Assembly (NCBI GenBank): GCA_965276665.1
Contig: OZ255620.1
Coordinates: 992,001-1,056,000, forward strand
DNA from: CAWGJC01 sp965276665
Lineage (GTDB): Bacteria; Pseudomonadota; Alphaproteobacteria; Acetobacterales; Acetobacteraceae
Direction: 5' to 3'
Length of the DNA stretch: 64,000 nt
Below the pieces are notes generated by a model, which was not told the origin of the DNA, did not search any database, and saw nothing but the letters and a program-made list of their open reading frames with translations. A program made the position numbers and the translations under genes. This document shows, one piece after another, positions 52,303-60,731 of the stretch (within the stretch, counting starts at the first letter, position 1; every line of letters begins with the position of its first letter).

Positions 52303-52338
52303 GGCTGGCTTGCCTTCATGCCTTGGTTTGCCATAAGT

Positions 52339-52353
52339 GGAGGAACGCCCTCC
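52339..52353 (+). promoter_or_regulatory. TetR-type operator copy 1 (monooxygenase/tetR intergenic)
   Basis: GGAGG-AACGC-CCTCC is an inverted repeat of 5-bp arms with a 5-bp spacer, preceded by AAGT. It lies 37 bp upstream of the monooxygenase ATG. Confidence 0.5.
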
Positions 52354-52374
52354 GGAACACCAATCACATTAAGC

Positions 52375-52389
52375 GGAGGACATCCCTCC
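52375..52389 (+). promoter_or_regulatory. TetR-type operator copy 2 (monooxygenase/tetR intergenic)
   Basis: GGAGG-ACATC-CCTCC, preceded by AAGC, repeats copy 1 in arms, spacing and flank. The centres are 36 bp apart, so two dimers could bind on related helix faces. It lies 30 bp upstream of the tetR ATG. Confidence 0.5.
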
Positions 52390-52418
52390 ACTAACGGCAG
52401 GCCTTAGACGATGCTGAA

Positions 52419-53066
52419 ATGACGACACAAAACCGAGTAAAACGGCCGCTTCGTGCCGATGCCGCCCGTAACCAAGCCAGGATCCTGAAGGCCGCGCGGG
52501 AGGTGTTCGGTTCGAGAGGGTTGGACGTGTCCCTTGACGAGGTCGCCCAGCATGCCGGCCTCGGCGTGGCCACGCTCTACCGGCGATACCCCGACCGGGA
52601 GAGCCTGATAAGCGCACTATTCGAAACCGAGTTGCGCAACACCGTTGAACGCGCGCGCGCAGCGCTGGAGATCCCCAATGCGTGGGAGGCCTTCACAGTT
52701 CTGTTGCGATCCATATTCAGCGCTGTCGCGGAAGACAAAGGCTTTCGGCAGGCGCTGCTGAGTTCCCGGCACAGCCTTGGCGCGGCCACGCCGATAAGGC
52801 GCGAGTTGATCGGCCTTCTCTCTCTTGTCATCGCGCGAGCGCAAGGCGACGGAAGGTTGCGTGCGGAGGTCACGGCGCGCGACATTCCTCCCATGATGCT
52901 CATGATCGGGATCGTTGCTGATTTTACATCCAACTCGAGTCCGCAACTATGGCATCGCTACAGCGCGCTGCTGATCGATGGCCTGTCGACGCGCAAGAAC
53001 CCTCCGCCGCTGGCCCCCGATCCGCTCTCGGAAGCACAGATGGAACTCGCCTTCTCGCGCTGGTGA
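52419..53066 (+). CDS. TetR-family regulator of the flavin monooxygenase
   Basis: A 215-aa regulator. The HTH includes RNQARILKAAREVFGSRG and SLDEVAQHAGLGVATLYRRY (about residues 15-55). The C-terminal ligand domain resembles the SbtR-like group (LLIDGLSTRKNPPPL near the end). Divergent from the monooxygenase with two matching dyads between the genes, so it probably represses that gene until the aromatic substrate is present. Confidence 0.87.
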   Translation: MTTQNRVKRPLRADAARNQARILKAAREVFGSRGLDVSLDEVAQHAGLGVATLYRRYPDRESLISALFETELRNTVERARAALEIPNAWEAFTVLLRSIFSAVAEDKGFRQALLSSRHSLGAATPIRRELIGLLSLVIARAQGDGRLRAEVTARDIPPMMLMIGIVADFTSNSSPQLWHRYSALLIDGLSTRKNPPPLAPDPLSEAQMELAFSRW

Positions 53067-53209
53067 GCCGAGTTCGCCCGTGCGCAAAAGCTCCGGGCCA
53101 GTGACTCAGGATGCTTGCCCGACGCGGTGATGATTCGACTCGGTGATAGCGAACCGCTGCGGTGCGCCATGCCGATCCCGCTTCGAGCCGATGAGCCGAT
53201 GACGATGCC

Positions 53210-53338
53210 GCCCCAAGAAGTCTCCACGCGCGTCGGGACGCGATCAAGCGCGCGGCTCGTGTTGTCCCGGACGGCATAGGGCTCTGGTTCGCCGACGAGG
53301 ACATGGGCGCCCCGAAAAACAAGATCACCCGGCGTTGA
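53210..53338 (+). pseudogene. IS630-family transposase remnant
   Basis: The frame ending at TGA 53336-53338 encodes ARRDAIKRAARVVPDG and then IGLWFADEDMGAPKNKITRR. LWFADE plus KNKITRR is the second catalytic Asp-Glu region of IS630-like transposases (usually WFxDEARVGQKNKITRRWA). Only about 40 codons remain, without start, flanking domains or terminal repeats, and the change of the Ala-Arg-Val-Gly part suggests drift. The rest of 53067-53380 holds nothing I recognise. Confidence 0.5.
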
Positions 53339-53380
53339 GCCCGGCGCGGCCCCAGGCCGCTCCGATAATTCTGATTCGGT

Positions 53381-55126
53381 TCAGTAGGCCAGCCGCTCGC
53401 TATCCTCGAACATCATCACAGGCGGATAGGCGTGCTCGTCGGTGATCACGTCGAGCAGGGTCACACGTGGCGACTTGAGTGCTGCCGCAAGCGCCGGCTT
53501 GAAATCGGCGGCCTTCTCGATATGGATTCCATCACACCCGCAGGCGCGGGCGATCGCGGCGTGATCGACCGGCGTGAAGTCGCAGGCGTCCGAATAGCCG
53601 TTGAAGAGAACCTTCTCCGCATGCTTCTCGTACCCGAGAATTTGATTGTTGAGCACGGTCAGCACTACCGGCAGGTTCATCCGCCGCGCTGTCTCCAGTT
53701 CCGACCACACATGGCCGAATCCGCCGTCGCCGGACAGGCAGAAGACTGGCGCGTCCGGCCGCGCCACTTTCGCACCGATCGCATAGGGGAGTCCCCAGCC
53801 CAGCCCGGCGAGTCCACGCGGGGTGATGAAGCGCATACCGGGTTTCTGCGACACCAGGAAATTAGTGACCCAAATCGATGAGTAGCTGGCATCTGCCACG
53901 ACGATGGTTTCGGGCGTCAGCAGGCTGTCCAGATCACGCATCAGGCGTTCCGGCCGTAGAGGGCTTTGATCGAAGTTCACTTCGCGGGTGACGTCGGCCG
54001 CCGCGGCGCACAGCCCGGCCGCGATCTGCCTCTCCAGATCTGGCCGTGCAGCCTTGCGCCGCGCCAAGTTTTTCGATCCCAATGCGGCCGTGAGCGCTTC
54101 AAGCGTTAGCTTCGCGTCACCCACCAAGCGAATGTAGGCCTCGTAATTGCGACCGATCTCCTGCCCATCGACGTCGATATGGATGTATTTGGCGCCCTTC
54201 GGATACAGTTGCCAGCTGTCGGTGCCGTTCTGATTGGTGCGGTTGCCGACCAGCAGGATCACGTCGGCATCGGTGACGAGGCTTCGCAGATGCCGCGTGC
54301 GCCCGCGGGACCCCATGAAATAGCCGACGATCCCGACTGATAGCGGATGACGCTCGTCGGTCGAGCCCTTGCCCATGACAGTCGTGGCTACCGGCAGCGA
54401 AGCCGACTCCTGCAACCGGGCGACGGCATCTGCGGCCCCCGATACGTGCACGCCCCCGCCAGCGATGACGAGCGGCGCTCGGGCACCGGCCAGAAGATCG
54501 GCCGCACTGTCGATGCTGGCAGGGTCCGCCACCGACCGGTCGAGCGGAAAGCTGCCCAGCGACGCGAGGCGTTGACCCGCGCCGGCCTTTGGCGTGTCGA
54601 GGAACAGGTCGATCGGTGCGATCAGCACCGCCGGTCCCGGCCGGCCCGAAGCCGCGGCTGTGAACGCCATGTCCACATAGTCGTCGATCCGATCGACTTC
54701 GGTGATGCGCTTGATCCATTTTGCCGCGCCCTTGAACAGTTCCAGGTGGTCCAATTCCTGGAAAGCGTTCTTGTCGGTCTGTTGGCGATGGACATCCTGT
54801 ACGATGGCGACGATCGGTATCGAGGCGCGTAGCGCCTCGGCCAGTCCAGGCACCAGCAACGTGGCGGCGGGTCCGTTCTGGGCCGTGACCACGGGCACCT
54901 TGTTGCTGACGCGGGCATACGCATCGGCCATCGCCGCGCCCGCATTCTCGGTGCGATAGCCGATCTGGCGGATGCCATATTCCGGCGCCACCAGGAAAAG
55001 CGCGGCCGGTATCGCCTGGCCGAAGATTACCTCGACCCCATGGCGCCTCAAGGCCGCCGCAAAGACATGGGCGCCTGTTGCATTGCCCAGCGTTCGCTGC
55101 GCTTGCACGGCTATCAAGTTACTCAT
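53381..55126 (-). CDS. ThDP-dependent lyase/synthase (acetolactate-synthase-like)
   Basis: A 581-aa enzyme starting at ATG 55126 (AGGAG 7 bp upstream). The PYR domain carries the catalytic Glu in YRTENAGAAMADAYARVS (about residue 53); the ThDP/Mg motif is GDGGFGHVWSELETARRMN followed at normal spacing by LNNQILGYE (about residues 440-475). No regulatory-subunit gene is adjacent, so biosynthetic acetolactate synthase is unlikely. Because the operon also encodes CoA-transferases and a MaoC-like protein, a C-C lyase acting on a 2-hydroxyacyl-CoA or 2-oxoacid is plausible (inference). Last gene of the operon. Confidence 0.85.
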   Translation of the reverse strand: MSNLIAVQAQRTLGNATGAHVFAAALRRHGVEVIFGQAIPAALFLVAPEYGIRQIGYRTENAGAAMADAYARVSNKVPVVTAQNGPAATLLVPGLAEALRASIPIVAIVQDVHRQQTDKNAFQELDHLELFKGAAKWIKRITEVDRIDDYVDMAFTAAASGRPGPAVLIAPIDLFLDTPKAGAGQRLASLGSFPLDRSVADPASIDSAADLLAGARAPLVIAGGGVHVSGAADAVARLQESASLPVATTVMGKGSTDERHPLSVGIVGYFMGSRGRTRHLRSLVTDADVILLVGNRTNQNGTDSWQLYPKGAKYIHIDVDGQEIGRNYEAYIRLVGDAKLTLEALTAALGSKNLARRKAARPDLERQIAAGLCAAAADVTREVNFDQSPLRPERLMRDLDSLLTPETIVVADASYSSIWVTNFLVSQKPGMRFITPRGLAGLGWGLPYAIGAKVARPDAPVFCLSGDGGFGHVWSELETARRMNLPVVLTVLNNQILGYEKHAEKVLFNGYSDACDFTPVDHAAIARACGCDGIHIEKAADFKPALAAALKSPRVTLLDVITDEHAYPPVMMFEDSERLAY

Positions 55127-55200
55127 CGTATTCTCCTGATTTGGCACGGGGACTGTCACCCCCCGCATTGCTGGGATTGTCGGTCGGTGCCGGCGGGTGA

Positions 55201-56214
55201 TCAGGCGTTGATCAAACAGGATGCCCAGCCGACCGTGGTCAGCTTTCCGTCCGACTTTCGCCGCGCCCAGACTTCGAGCTCGACCTTCCGACGGCCGTCG
55301 TGGGCGGGTGCGATCGCCGTGACGATCGCCGAGATGACGATCGGATCGAAGACTTGCAGCACGTTCACGAACTTGACCTGGAACCAGCCATTGGTGAACC
55401 AGGCGGCCCCGAACGCGCGCACAAGGTACTCGCCGATCAGACCGGCCTGCTGCTGGCCCTGCACGATGATAGTCGGCAGCTCCCCAGCGCGCGCGATCTC
55501 CAGATCGTTGTGAGTGTTGCGGACGAACTCCCCGACGCGGGAAAACACGGCCGACTGCTCGGCGGTGATCGTCTTCTCCATCGGCGCCAGCACGTCGCCC
55601 ACGTGCACATCTTCGCCGATCGTCCCGATCACTCGGGCGCCACCCGGCAAATCGCCCGTCACGCGCCGCTCGGGCATGCCGCTCGCCCGGCCGCCGATGG
55701 CGCCCGGCACCGTCCGCAAGATCTCCACGCCGCGATGGCGCACGATGGTTCTGCCATCTTCGCCGACGGCCTTTGCCTCCATGACCACGTAGCCCTGGCC
55801 CCGACGGACATAGGCTTCGACGTACGTGCCAGACATGGTCACCCGTTCGCCGAGCTTGACCGGGTTTTCGAACCACATCTGCTCCTCGGTGTGAAAGCCG
55901 ACCGTCTTGCTGGCGCGGTAGCGGGTGGTGAAGAGCTGGACCATGTCGTTGCCCAGCAGGCAGGGCTGGCCGATGCGCGCGCCCTCGAACGGGCTGGCTT
56001 GCAGATACCAGGATAAATAGTCGTCCTGCGTGAAGGAGAACCGCTTGATCTTGTGATCGTCTATGACGATCGTGACCGGCCCCAGCGTCTCTGGGATTTC
56101 GAGGTTCTCGAAGACTGGCTCCTTCAAACCTGCTTCCAGGTCCTGCACCGTCGCGGCGCGGCGGGGATCGGTGAGGTCCCGCCAGGGGATGGTGCTTTCG
56201 GCAGTTGCGCTCAT
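55201..56214 (-). CDS. Double-hotdog MaoC-like dehydratase/hydratase
   Basis: A 337-aa protein with two hotdog-fold halves. The N-terminal half (about 30-180) resembles the FAS1-like dehydratase domain; the C-terminal half (about 210-337) contains RNTHNDLEIARAGELPTIIV, the position of the hydratase dyad motif. The usual Asp-x-x-x-x-His and following HG are altered: the Asp is Arg/Asn-like and HG is QG. It may therefore be a hydratase with changed chemistry or a CoA-ligand-binding protein. Its ATG overlaps the stop of the CoA-transferase gene. The ThDP gene follows after 74 bp. Confidence 0.75.
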   Translation of the reverse strand: MSATAESTIPWRDLTDPRRAATVQDLEAGLKEPVFENLEIPETLGPVTIVIDDHKIKRFSFTQDDYLSWYLQASPFEGARIGQPCLLGNDMVQLFTTRYRASKTVGFHTEEQMWFENPVKLGERVTMSGTYVEAYVRRGQGYVVMEAKAVGEDGRTIVRHRGVEILRTVPGAIGGRASGMPERRVTGDLPGGARVIGTIGEDVHVGDVLAPMEKTITAEQSAVFSRVGEFVRNTHNDLEIARAGELPTIIVQGQQQAGLIGEYLVRAFGAAWFTNGWFQVKFVNVLQVFDPIVISAIVTAIAPAHDGRRKVELEVWARRKSDGKLTTVGWASCLINA

Positions 56215-57410
56215 AGGTGGTGTTCCTTGCTCTGTTCGGGGCGTGATGCCCCAGCCTTGCGCGGGCCAAGCCAGTCGGCTGCGACCTCGCTTGTATGCTC
56301 ACCAAGGCGCGGGCTTCCCCTGCGGATCGCACCGGGCGTCGCACTCAGGCGAATGGGCATGCCCTGCATCGGGACCGCCCCCGCGGCCTCATGCGGCACG
56401 TCGACGACGAAGCCGCGATCCCACATGAGTCGTGAGGATGCGACCTCGGCCACGGTCGCAACGCGCGCGGCGGGGACGCCGGCATCCGCCAGCGCGGCGA
56501 GTACCGCATGTCCGCTGCGGGCCGCGACCCATTCCCCGACGATCGCATCAAGCTCGGCGCGGTTCTGCACGCGCGCGGCGATCGTTGCAAAGCGGGCTTC
56601 CGCCGGCAGGTCGGGCCGCCCAATGGCAGCCGCCAAACGCGGGAAGGGTCCATTGTTGCCGCCGACGATGTGCACCCACGTTCCGTCCGCCGCACAGAAG
56701 GTTTGGCCAGGAGCGGCATAACGATCCTGATTGCCCGCCCGCGTCATCTCTCGCCCGCACAGGCGGTGTTCGGGAATTGCCGTCATCAGCAAAGAGACCG
56801 CGCTACCCATCAGGCTGACGTCGACGACCTGCCCGCACCCGGTGCGGTGACGCGCCTCGATCGCCGCCAGGATGCCGATGGCGGCGTGCAACCCCGCCGA
56901 ATAATCGACGATGCACGTCCCCGCCATCGTCGGCGGCCCATCGGGTTGGCCTGTGATGGCCATCAGGCCCGAGCCGGCCTGGGCCACGGCATCGAAGCAG
57001 GGTTCGTCGCCGCCCGTTTGGCCGCAGCCAGATATGCGGGCCATGATCAGGCGGGGGTTGAGGGCCTCTAGTTCGGGCCAGCCGCAGCCCATTTTCTCCA
57101 TCGTGCCGGGGCGGAAATTCTCGATCAGCACATCGGCCTCGCGCACCAGATCGCGCAGGACGCGCTGGCCGGCCGGATCGCGGAGATCAATCGTAATGCC
57201 GCGCTTGTTGCGGTTGAACACCATGAAATAGATGCTCTCCCCGGCAACGTGCGGGGCGATCGCGCGGGTGTCGTCGCCGCCGATCGGGCGCTCCACCTTC
57301 ACCACATCGGCGCCGAGATCGGCCAGCACCATCGCGCAATGCGGTCCGGCGATGAAGCGCGTCAGATCGAGCACGCGCAACCCATTGAGTGCTGCCAACG
57401 CCGTCGTCAC
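56211..57410 (-). CDS. Class III (CaiB/BaiF) CoA-transferase
   Basis: A 399-aa enzyme started by GTG 57410, which overlaps the stop of the upstream gene (GTGA). Signatures: GLRVLDLTRFIAGPHCAMVLADLG near residues 9-32, VKVERPIGGDDTR, FNRNKRGITIDLRDPAGQ and ADVLIENFRPG. The catalytic Asp lies in TGGDEPCFDAVAQAGSGLM-like region (PCFDAV, near residue 155). These enzymes move CoA between carboxylic acids. It is the central gene linking the class I set and the MaoC/ThDP pair. Confidence 0.88.
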   Translation of the reverse strand: MTTALAALNGLRVLDLTRFIAGPHCAMVLADLGADVVKVERPIGGDDTRAIAPHVAGESIYFMVFNRNKRGITIDLRDPAGQRVLRDLVREADVLIENFRPGTMEKMGCGWPELEALNPRLIMARISGCGQTGGDEPCFDAVAQAGSGLMAITGQPDGPPTMAGTCIVDYSAGLHAAIGILAAIEARHRTGCGQVVDVSLMGSAVSLLMTAIPEHRLCGREMTRAGNQDRYAAPGQTFCAADGTWVHIVGGNNGPFPRLAAAIGRPDLPAEARFATIAARVQNRAELDAIVGEWVAARSGHAVLAALADAGVPAARVATVAEVASSRLMWDRGFVVDVPHEAAGAVPMQGMPIRLSATPGAIRRGSPRLGEHTSEVAADWLGPRKAGASRPEQSKEHHL

Positions 57411-58204
57411 GCGCGGGCCGCCCGGTTGAGGCTGACCGCCATCAGCGAACGCGCGCCGACGCGATCGAGATACTCCCAATGGTCGGCGGGCCCGGTCACC
57501 TGATCGGCAAGCCAGGCATCCAGCGAAGCGCGATCTGCAGTCGCGCGCATGCAGGCTTGCAGATTGACGATGTCAGCTGCGTAGCGATTGTCCAGGGCAA
57601 ACGGATGCGCGCCGAACGGCGCCTCGACCGCCCATGTGACATCCGCGCCCGATAGCACCGTGTCGGCCGGCCGGCTCGCGATCGTCTCCGCACTGACGAT
57701 CTGCTCGACCGTGACGATGACGTTCCGCGCCGCGCGCGCGAGCATGAGGTCGTCTGCGCAGGCTCCAGCACGGTCCGGGCTGAATTGGACATTGCCCCTC
57801 GCATCCGCGCGATGCGCGTGAAGGATGGCGACGTCCGGGACCAGAGCCGCGACCGCCAGAACAGTCCGGCCGGTGAAAGGATTGGTGAAGGGTTCGATAG
57901 ACGCGGCCGCAGATGTCGCATCGTCATCGTGCAAAGGCAGCATCGACAGGCCGAGGGCGGCGGCGCGGAGGCGGACGGCGGAGGCGGCATCGGTCGATGC
58001 GGCACAGCCGGATGCATCCAGCAGTGCGAGGCCGGGGTTTTCCGATGCGGCGACGACCTGTAAATCGCGGCGCCCCTGACGGATGATCTCGCGGATGGCC
58101 GCCATCGGAATCCGGCGGTCGTCGGGGCCCCCAAGCGCCACGATGGCGCCGTCGGAAATCAAACGGATCGCCTCGGCGAGTGAGAGAACTTTGCCTGTTT
58201 GCAT
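57407..58204 (-). CDS. Class I CoA-transferase alpha-type subunit (first copy)
   Basis: A 265-aa protein related to glutaconate CoA-transferase A / IpdA. ATG 58204 gives MQTGKVLSLAEAIRLISDG, which aligns with the start of the paralog at 58984-59919; ATG 58240 would add 12 residues. The glycine-rich region AIVALGGPDDRRIP differs from the GGFAHSHQP of the paralog. Later blocks VAILHAHRADARGNVQF and ADHWEYLDRVGA are shared. It lies 4 bp from the beta-type gene. It may be a specialised or non-catalytic alpha subunit. Confidence 0.82.
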   Translation of the reverse strand: MQTGKVLSLAEAIRLISDGAIVALGGPDDRRIPMAAIREIIRQGRRDLQVVAASENPGLALLDASGCAASTDAASAVRLRAAALGLSMLPLHDDDATSAAASIEPFTNPFTGRTVLAVAALVPDVAILHAHRADARGNVQFSPDRAGACADDLMLARAARNVIVTVEQIVSAETIASRPADTVLSGADVTWAVEAPFGAHPFALDNRYAADIVNLQACMRATADRASLDAWLADQVTGPADHWEYLDRVGARSLMAVSLNRAARA

Positions 58205-58208
58205 CGTG

Positions 58209-58991
58209 CTAAGCGCCCTTCGCCCCGAGATAGAGTCCATCGGGGTCGATCACGCGCCGCAGAAGATCAAGCTGGTGGGGCGTCGGCGTCTGTGATTGGA
58301 TAACCGTCTCGGCCAAGCCGAGTTCGAAGCCGCAGTGCTCTTGCACCGCCGCAGCCGTGACGCCCGGGAACAGCTCTTCGATGCGCATGCGCTTGGTGAC
58401 CGGGTCGAAGCCGAGCACCGCAAGGTCCGTGATGACGCGGGCGGGACCGCTTCCCGGAAGCCCCGCCGCCTCGCGCGCACCTGGGCCGGTGAGAAAGCCG
58501 GGCGTCGTCAGGTAATTTAGCTTCTCGACAAAGCGGCGGTGATCAAGCCTGGCGATGATGACGAAACGCCCCGCCATGCTGGCGATGTCGTTGGCGCCGC
58601 CGCTGCCCGGCAAACGGACCTTCGGCCGGCGGTACGGGCCGATGACGGTCGAATTGAGATTGCCGTACCGGTCGATCTCCGCCGTGCCGAGAAAGCCGAT
58701 ATCGATCTTCCCACCCTGCAACAGGCTCAGGGCGAAGGCAGTGCCGGCAATCTTCGGGGATCCAAAAGCAAGCCGGTAATCGCCCACGCCGGATGCGAGT
58801 TCACGTGGCCGCGGATCGATGATCCCCGACTCGAAGACAAGCTTCACGCCGGGCGCGTGCGTGGCCTTGGCGAGATAGGCGGCAACCATGGGCAGGCCGG
58901 TGCCGATGAAGGCCACGTTGCCGTCTTCGATCTCGCGCGCGGCAGCAACCGCCATCAGCTCGTCGCTCGTCACCTCGGCCAGTTCATTCAT
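58209..58991 (-). CDS. Class I CoA-transferase beta-type subunit
   Basis: A 260-aa protein starting at ATG 58991, overlapping the stop of the upstream alpha-type gene by 8 bp. Glutaconate CoA-transferase B / IpdB-like blocks: VAFIGTGLPMVAAYLAKATH, LVFESGIIDPRP (the Glu is the candidate residue that forms the enzyme-CoA thioester), IDIGFLGTAEIDRYGNLN and the C-terminal LRRVIDPDGLYLGAKGA. It needs an alpha partner; two are encoded, one on each side. Confidence 0.85.
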   Translation of the reverse strand: MNELAEVTSDELMAVAAAREIEDGNVAFIGTGLPMVAAYLAKATHAPGVKLVFESGIIDPRPRELASGVGDYRLAFGSPKIAGTAFALSLLQGGKIDIGFLGTAEIDRYGNLNSTVIGPYRRPKVRLPGSGGANDIASMAGRFVIIARLDHRRFVEKLNYLTTPGFLTGPGAREAAGLPGSGPARVITDLAVLGFDPVTKRMRIEELFPGVTAAAVQEHCGFELGLAETVIQSQTPTPHQLDLLRRVIDPDGLYLGAKGA

Positions 58992-59919
58992 GCGGCATCC
59001 CCCGCATGACGGAGCCGAGAACGGGGTCAACGCCCAGCCGCAACAACCTGGAAATGCCGAGCGCGTCCAGATACTGCCAGTGATCTGCCATCTCGAAGAC
59101 CCAGCGGCGAAGATAGTCATCGGTCGCTGCTTGCATGCGGGAGGCCGCGTAGTAGTCGCCGAGATGGGCGGTGTCATGCTCGTAATAGCCATAGACGCCG
59201 GTCGGGTGCGCGCCGTACGGCAGATGCACCAGCGCATCCACCAGAAGGCTCGGCAGGATGGTCAGCTCCGGCTGTCGGCGGATGACATTCGGTTCAACGA
59301 TCTCCTCGACCGAAACGATGACGTGGGCGGCTGCGCGCGCCTGCTCCTCCAGCACCGAGGTGGCGCCGAAGAGCTGCACGTTGCCGTCGCGGTCTGCCCG
59401 CGCCGCATGGATGATCGCCACATCGGGCTTGAGCGGCGAGACCGCCGTCACGATCCCGTTGCCGAAAGGCGAGTCCATGCGCCGGCTCTTCATCGCTGGA
59501 TCCTCAAAGCCTGGCATGTTCAGGATGTCGGTCCCGGCCATGGCGCGCATCGGCATGAACGGCAGCCCCAGGCCCGCCGCCTGAAAGCGGCATACCATGC
59601 CGAAATGGCTGTGATCTTCGGTTGCGATCAGACCCGCTTCGATGCCTTCGCTGAAGCGGCGGCAGCGGCCGAATCCTTCGAACATGAAATTCGAGAAATA
59701 GGCGCGGTCCAGCGCCCCGGCGGCAGCGAGATATTCCGCCACCCAGCATTCTGCCACTCCCATGATGGTCAGGCCCCGCACCCCTTGCCGGATCAGCGCG
59801 CGGGTAAGCGCCATCGGCTGATGCGAGTGGGCGAAGCCGCCCGCGGTCAGGGCCATGCCGTCCCTGACCACGCTGATCGCGTCTTGAAGGCTGACAAGCT
59901 TGCCGCCGGCCCGGTTCAT
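58984..59919 (-). CDS. Class I CoA-transferase alpha-type subunit (second copy)
   Basis: A 311-aa protein related to glutaconate CoA-transferase A. Blocks: KLVSLQDAISVVRDGMALT, the glycine/His loop TAGGFAHSHQPMAL, VAIIHAARADRDGNVQLFG and MADHWQYLDALG. It is about 45 residues longer than the first copy, including an insertion around PFMPMRAMAGTDILNMPG, and closer to canonical alpha subunits. It overlaps the ABC ATPase gene by 4 bp. Presumably the main partner of the beta subunit. Confidence 0.85.
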   Translation of the reverse strand: MNRAGGKLVSLQDAISVVRDGMALTAGGFAHSHQPMALTRALIRQGVRGLTIMGVAECWVAEYLAAAGALDRAYFSNFMFEGFGRCRRFSEGIEAGLIATEDHSHFGMVCRFQAAGLGLPFMPMRAMAGTDILNMPGFEDPAMKSRRMDSPFGNGIVTAVSPLKPDVAIIHAARADRDGNVQLFGATSVLEEQARAAAHVIVSVEEIVEPNVIRRQPELTILPSLLVDALVHLPYGAHPTGVYGYYEHDTAHLGDYYAASRMQAATDDYLRRWVFEMADHWQYLDALGISRLLRLGVDPVLGSVMRGMPHE

Positions 59920-60731
59920 GCGTCCTCCGACTGCAAGGCGAGCGCGGGCGGCGCGCCTTCGATCCAGGACTCGCGCGCGCCCGTGATGAGCGACACGACG
60001 TCGTCAGCACCGCTCAGCATGCGGGTGGGCACGTCGCCCACCTTTTCGCCGCGGCGGAGCACGACGACGCGGTCGCTCATCTCCATCACCATCGGCATGT
60101 TGTGGGTGATCAGCACGACCGAGGTTCCCTCGGCGCGGATACGGCGGACGCCATCCATGGCGCGCTTGGTTTCCTGCACGCCGAGCGCCGCCGTCGGCTC
60201 GTCCAGCAGCACAAGCGAGCGTTCCCACAGCCTGGCGCGGGCCAGTGCCACCGCCTGGCGCTGGCCGCCGCTGAGGCCGCGCACATTCGCGCTGGCCCGC
60301 GGCAGGTTGACCGAAAGGTCTTTCAGGACATCATCCGCGCGCTGCCGCATTGCGCGCTTGTTCAGCATGGCGAACGGACCGAAGCGCCGCACCAGTTCCC
60401 TGCCGAGGAAGATGTTTTCGGCGACCGTCAGATTGTTGCACAGACCAAGGTCCTGGTACACCGTTTCGATGCCGAGGCCGCGCGCGATCTCGGTGGACGT
60501 GAAGGCGATCAGCTTGTCGCGAAACCTGATCGATCCGGCGGTCGGCTGGATCGCGCCCGACAGGATTTTGACCAGCGTGCTCTTGCCCGCACCGTTGTCG
60601 CCGACCAGGGCCACCGTCTCGTTCTGGCCGATGGTGACGTCGACACCGCGCAGGGCGTGGACGGCACCGTAGCTCTTGCGCAGGCCAGCACCCTGCAGCA
60701 GCGGCGTCCGCATCTCCATCATGTCGGTCAT
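59916..60731 (-). CDS. Sugar-type ABC importer ATPase (single domain, RbsA/XylG-like)
   Basis: A 271-aa ATPase starting at ATG 60731 (overlaps the permease stop; ATGA). Walker A ALVGDNGAGKSTLVKIL, Q-loop ETVYQDLGLCNNLTVAEN, signature LSGGQRQAVALARA and Walker B LVLLDEPTAALG are intact. Classical RbsA proteins have two such domains; this is a one-domain form, as in FrcA-type importers, so two copies would assemble. The VYQDLGL sequence is typical of the carbohydrate-uptake-2 subfamily. Confidence 0.9.
   Translation of the reverse strand: MTDMMEMRTPLLQGAGLRKSYGAVHALRGVDVTIGQNETVALVGDNGAGKSTLVKILSGAIQPTAGSIRFRDKLIAFTSTEIARGLGIETVYQDLGLCNNLTVAENIFLGRELVRRFGPFAMLNKRAMRQRADDVLKDLSVNLPRASANVRGLSGGQRQAVALARARLWERSLVLLDEPTAALGVQETKRAMDGVRRIRAEGTSVVLITHNMPMVMEMSDRVVVLRRGEKVGDVPTRMLSGADDVVSLITGARESWIEGAPPALALQSEDA

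Noticed and set aside
53381..56344. A single minus-strand open frame of 987 codons that looks like a giant fusion protein
   Set aside because: Its upstream 400 codons are an out-of-frame reading of the MaoC-like gene; the real ThDP gene has its own ribosome site and ATG at 55126.
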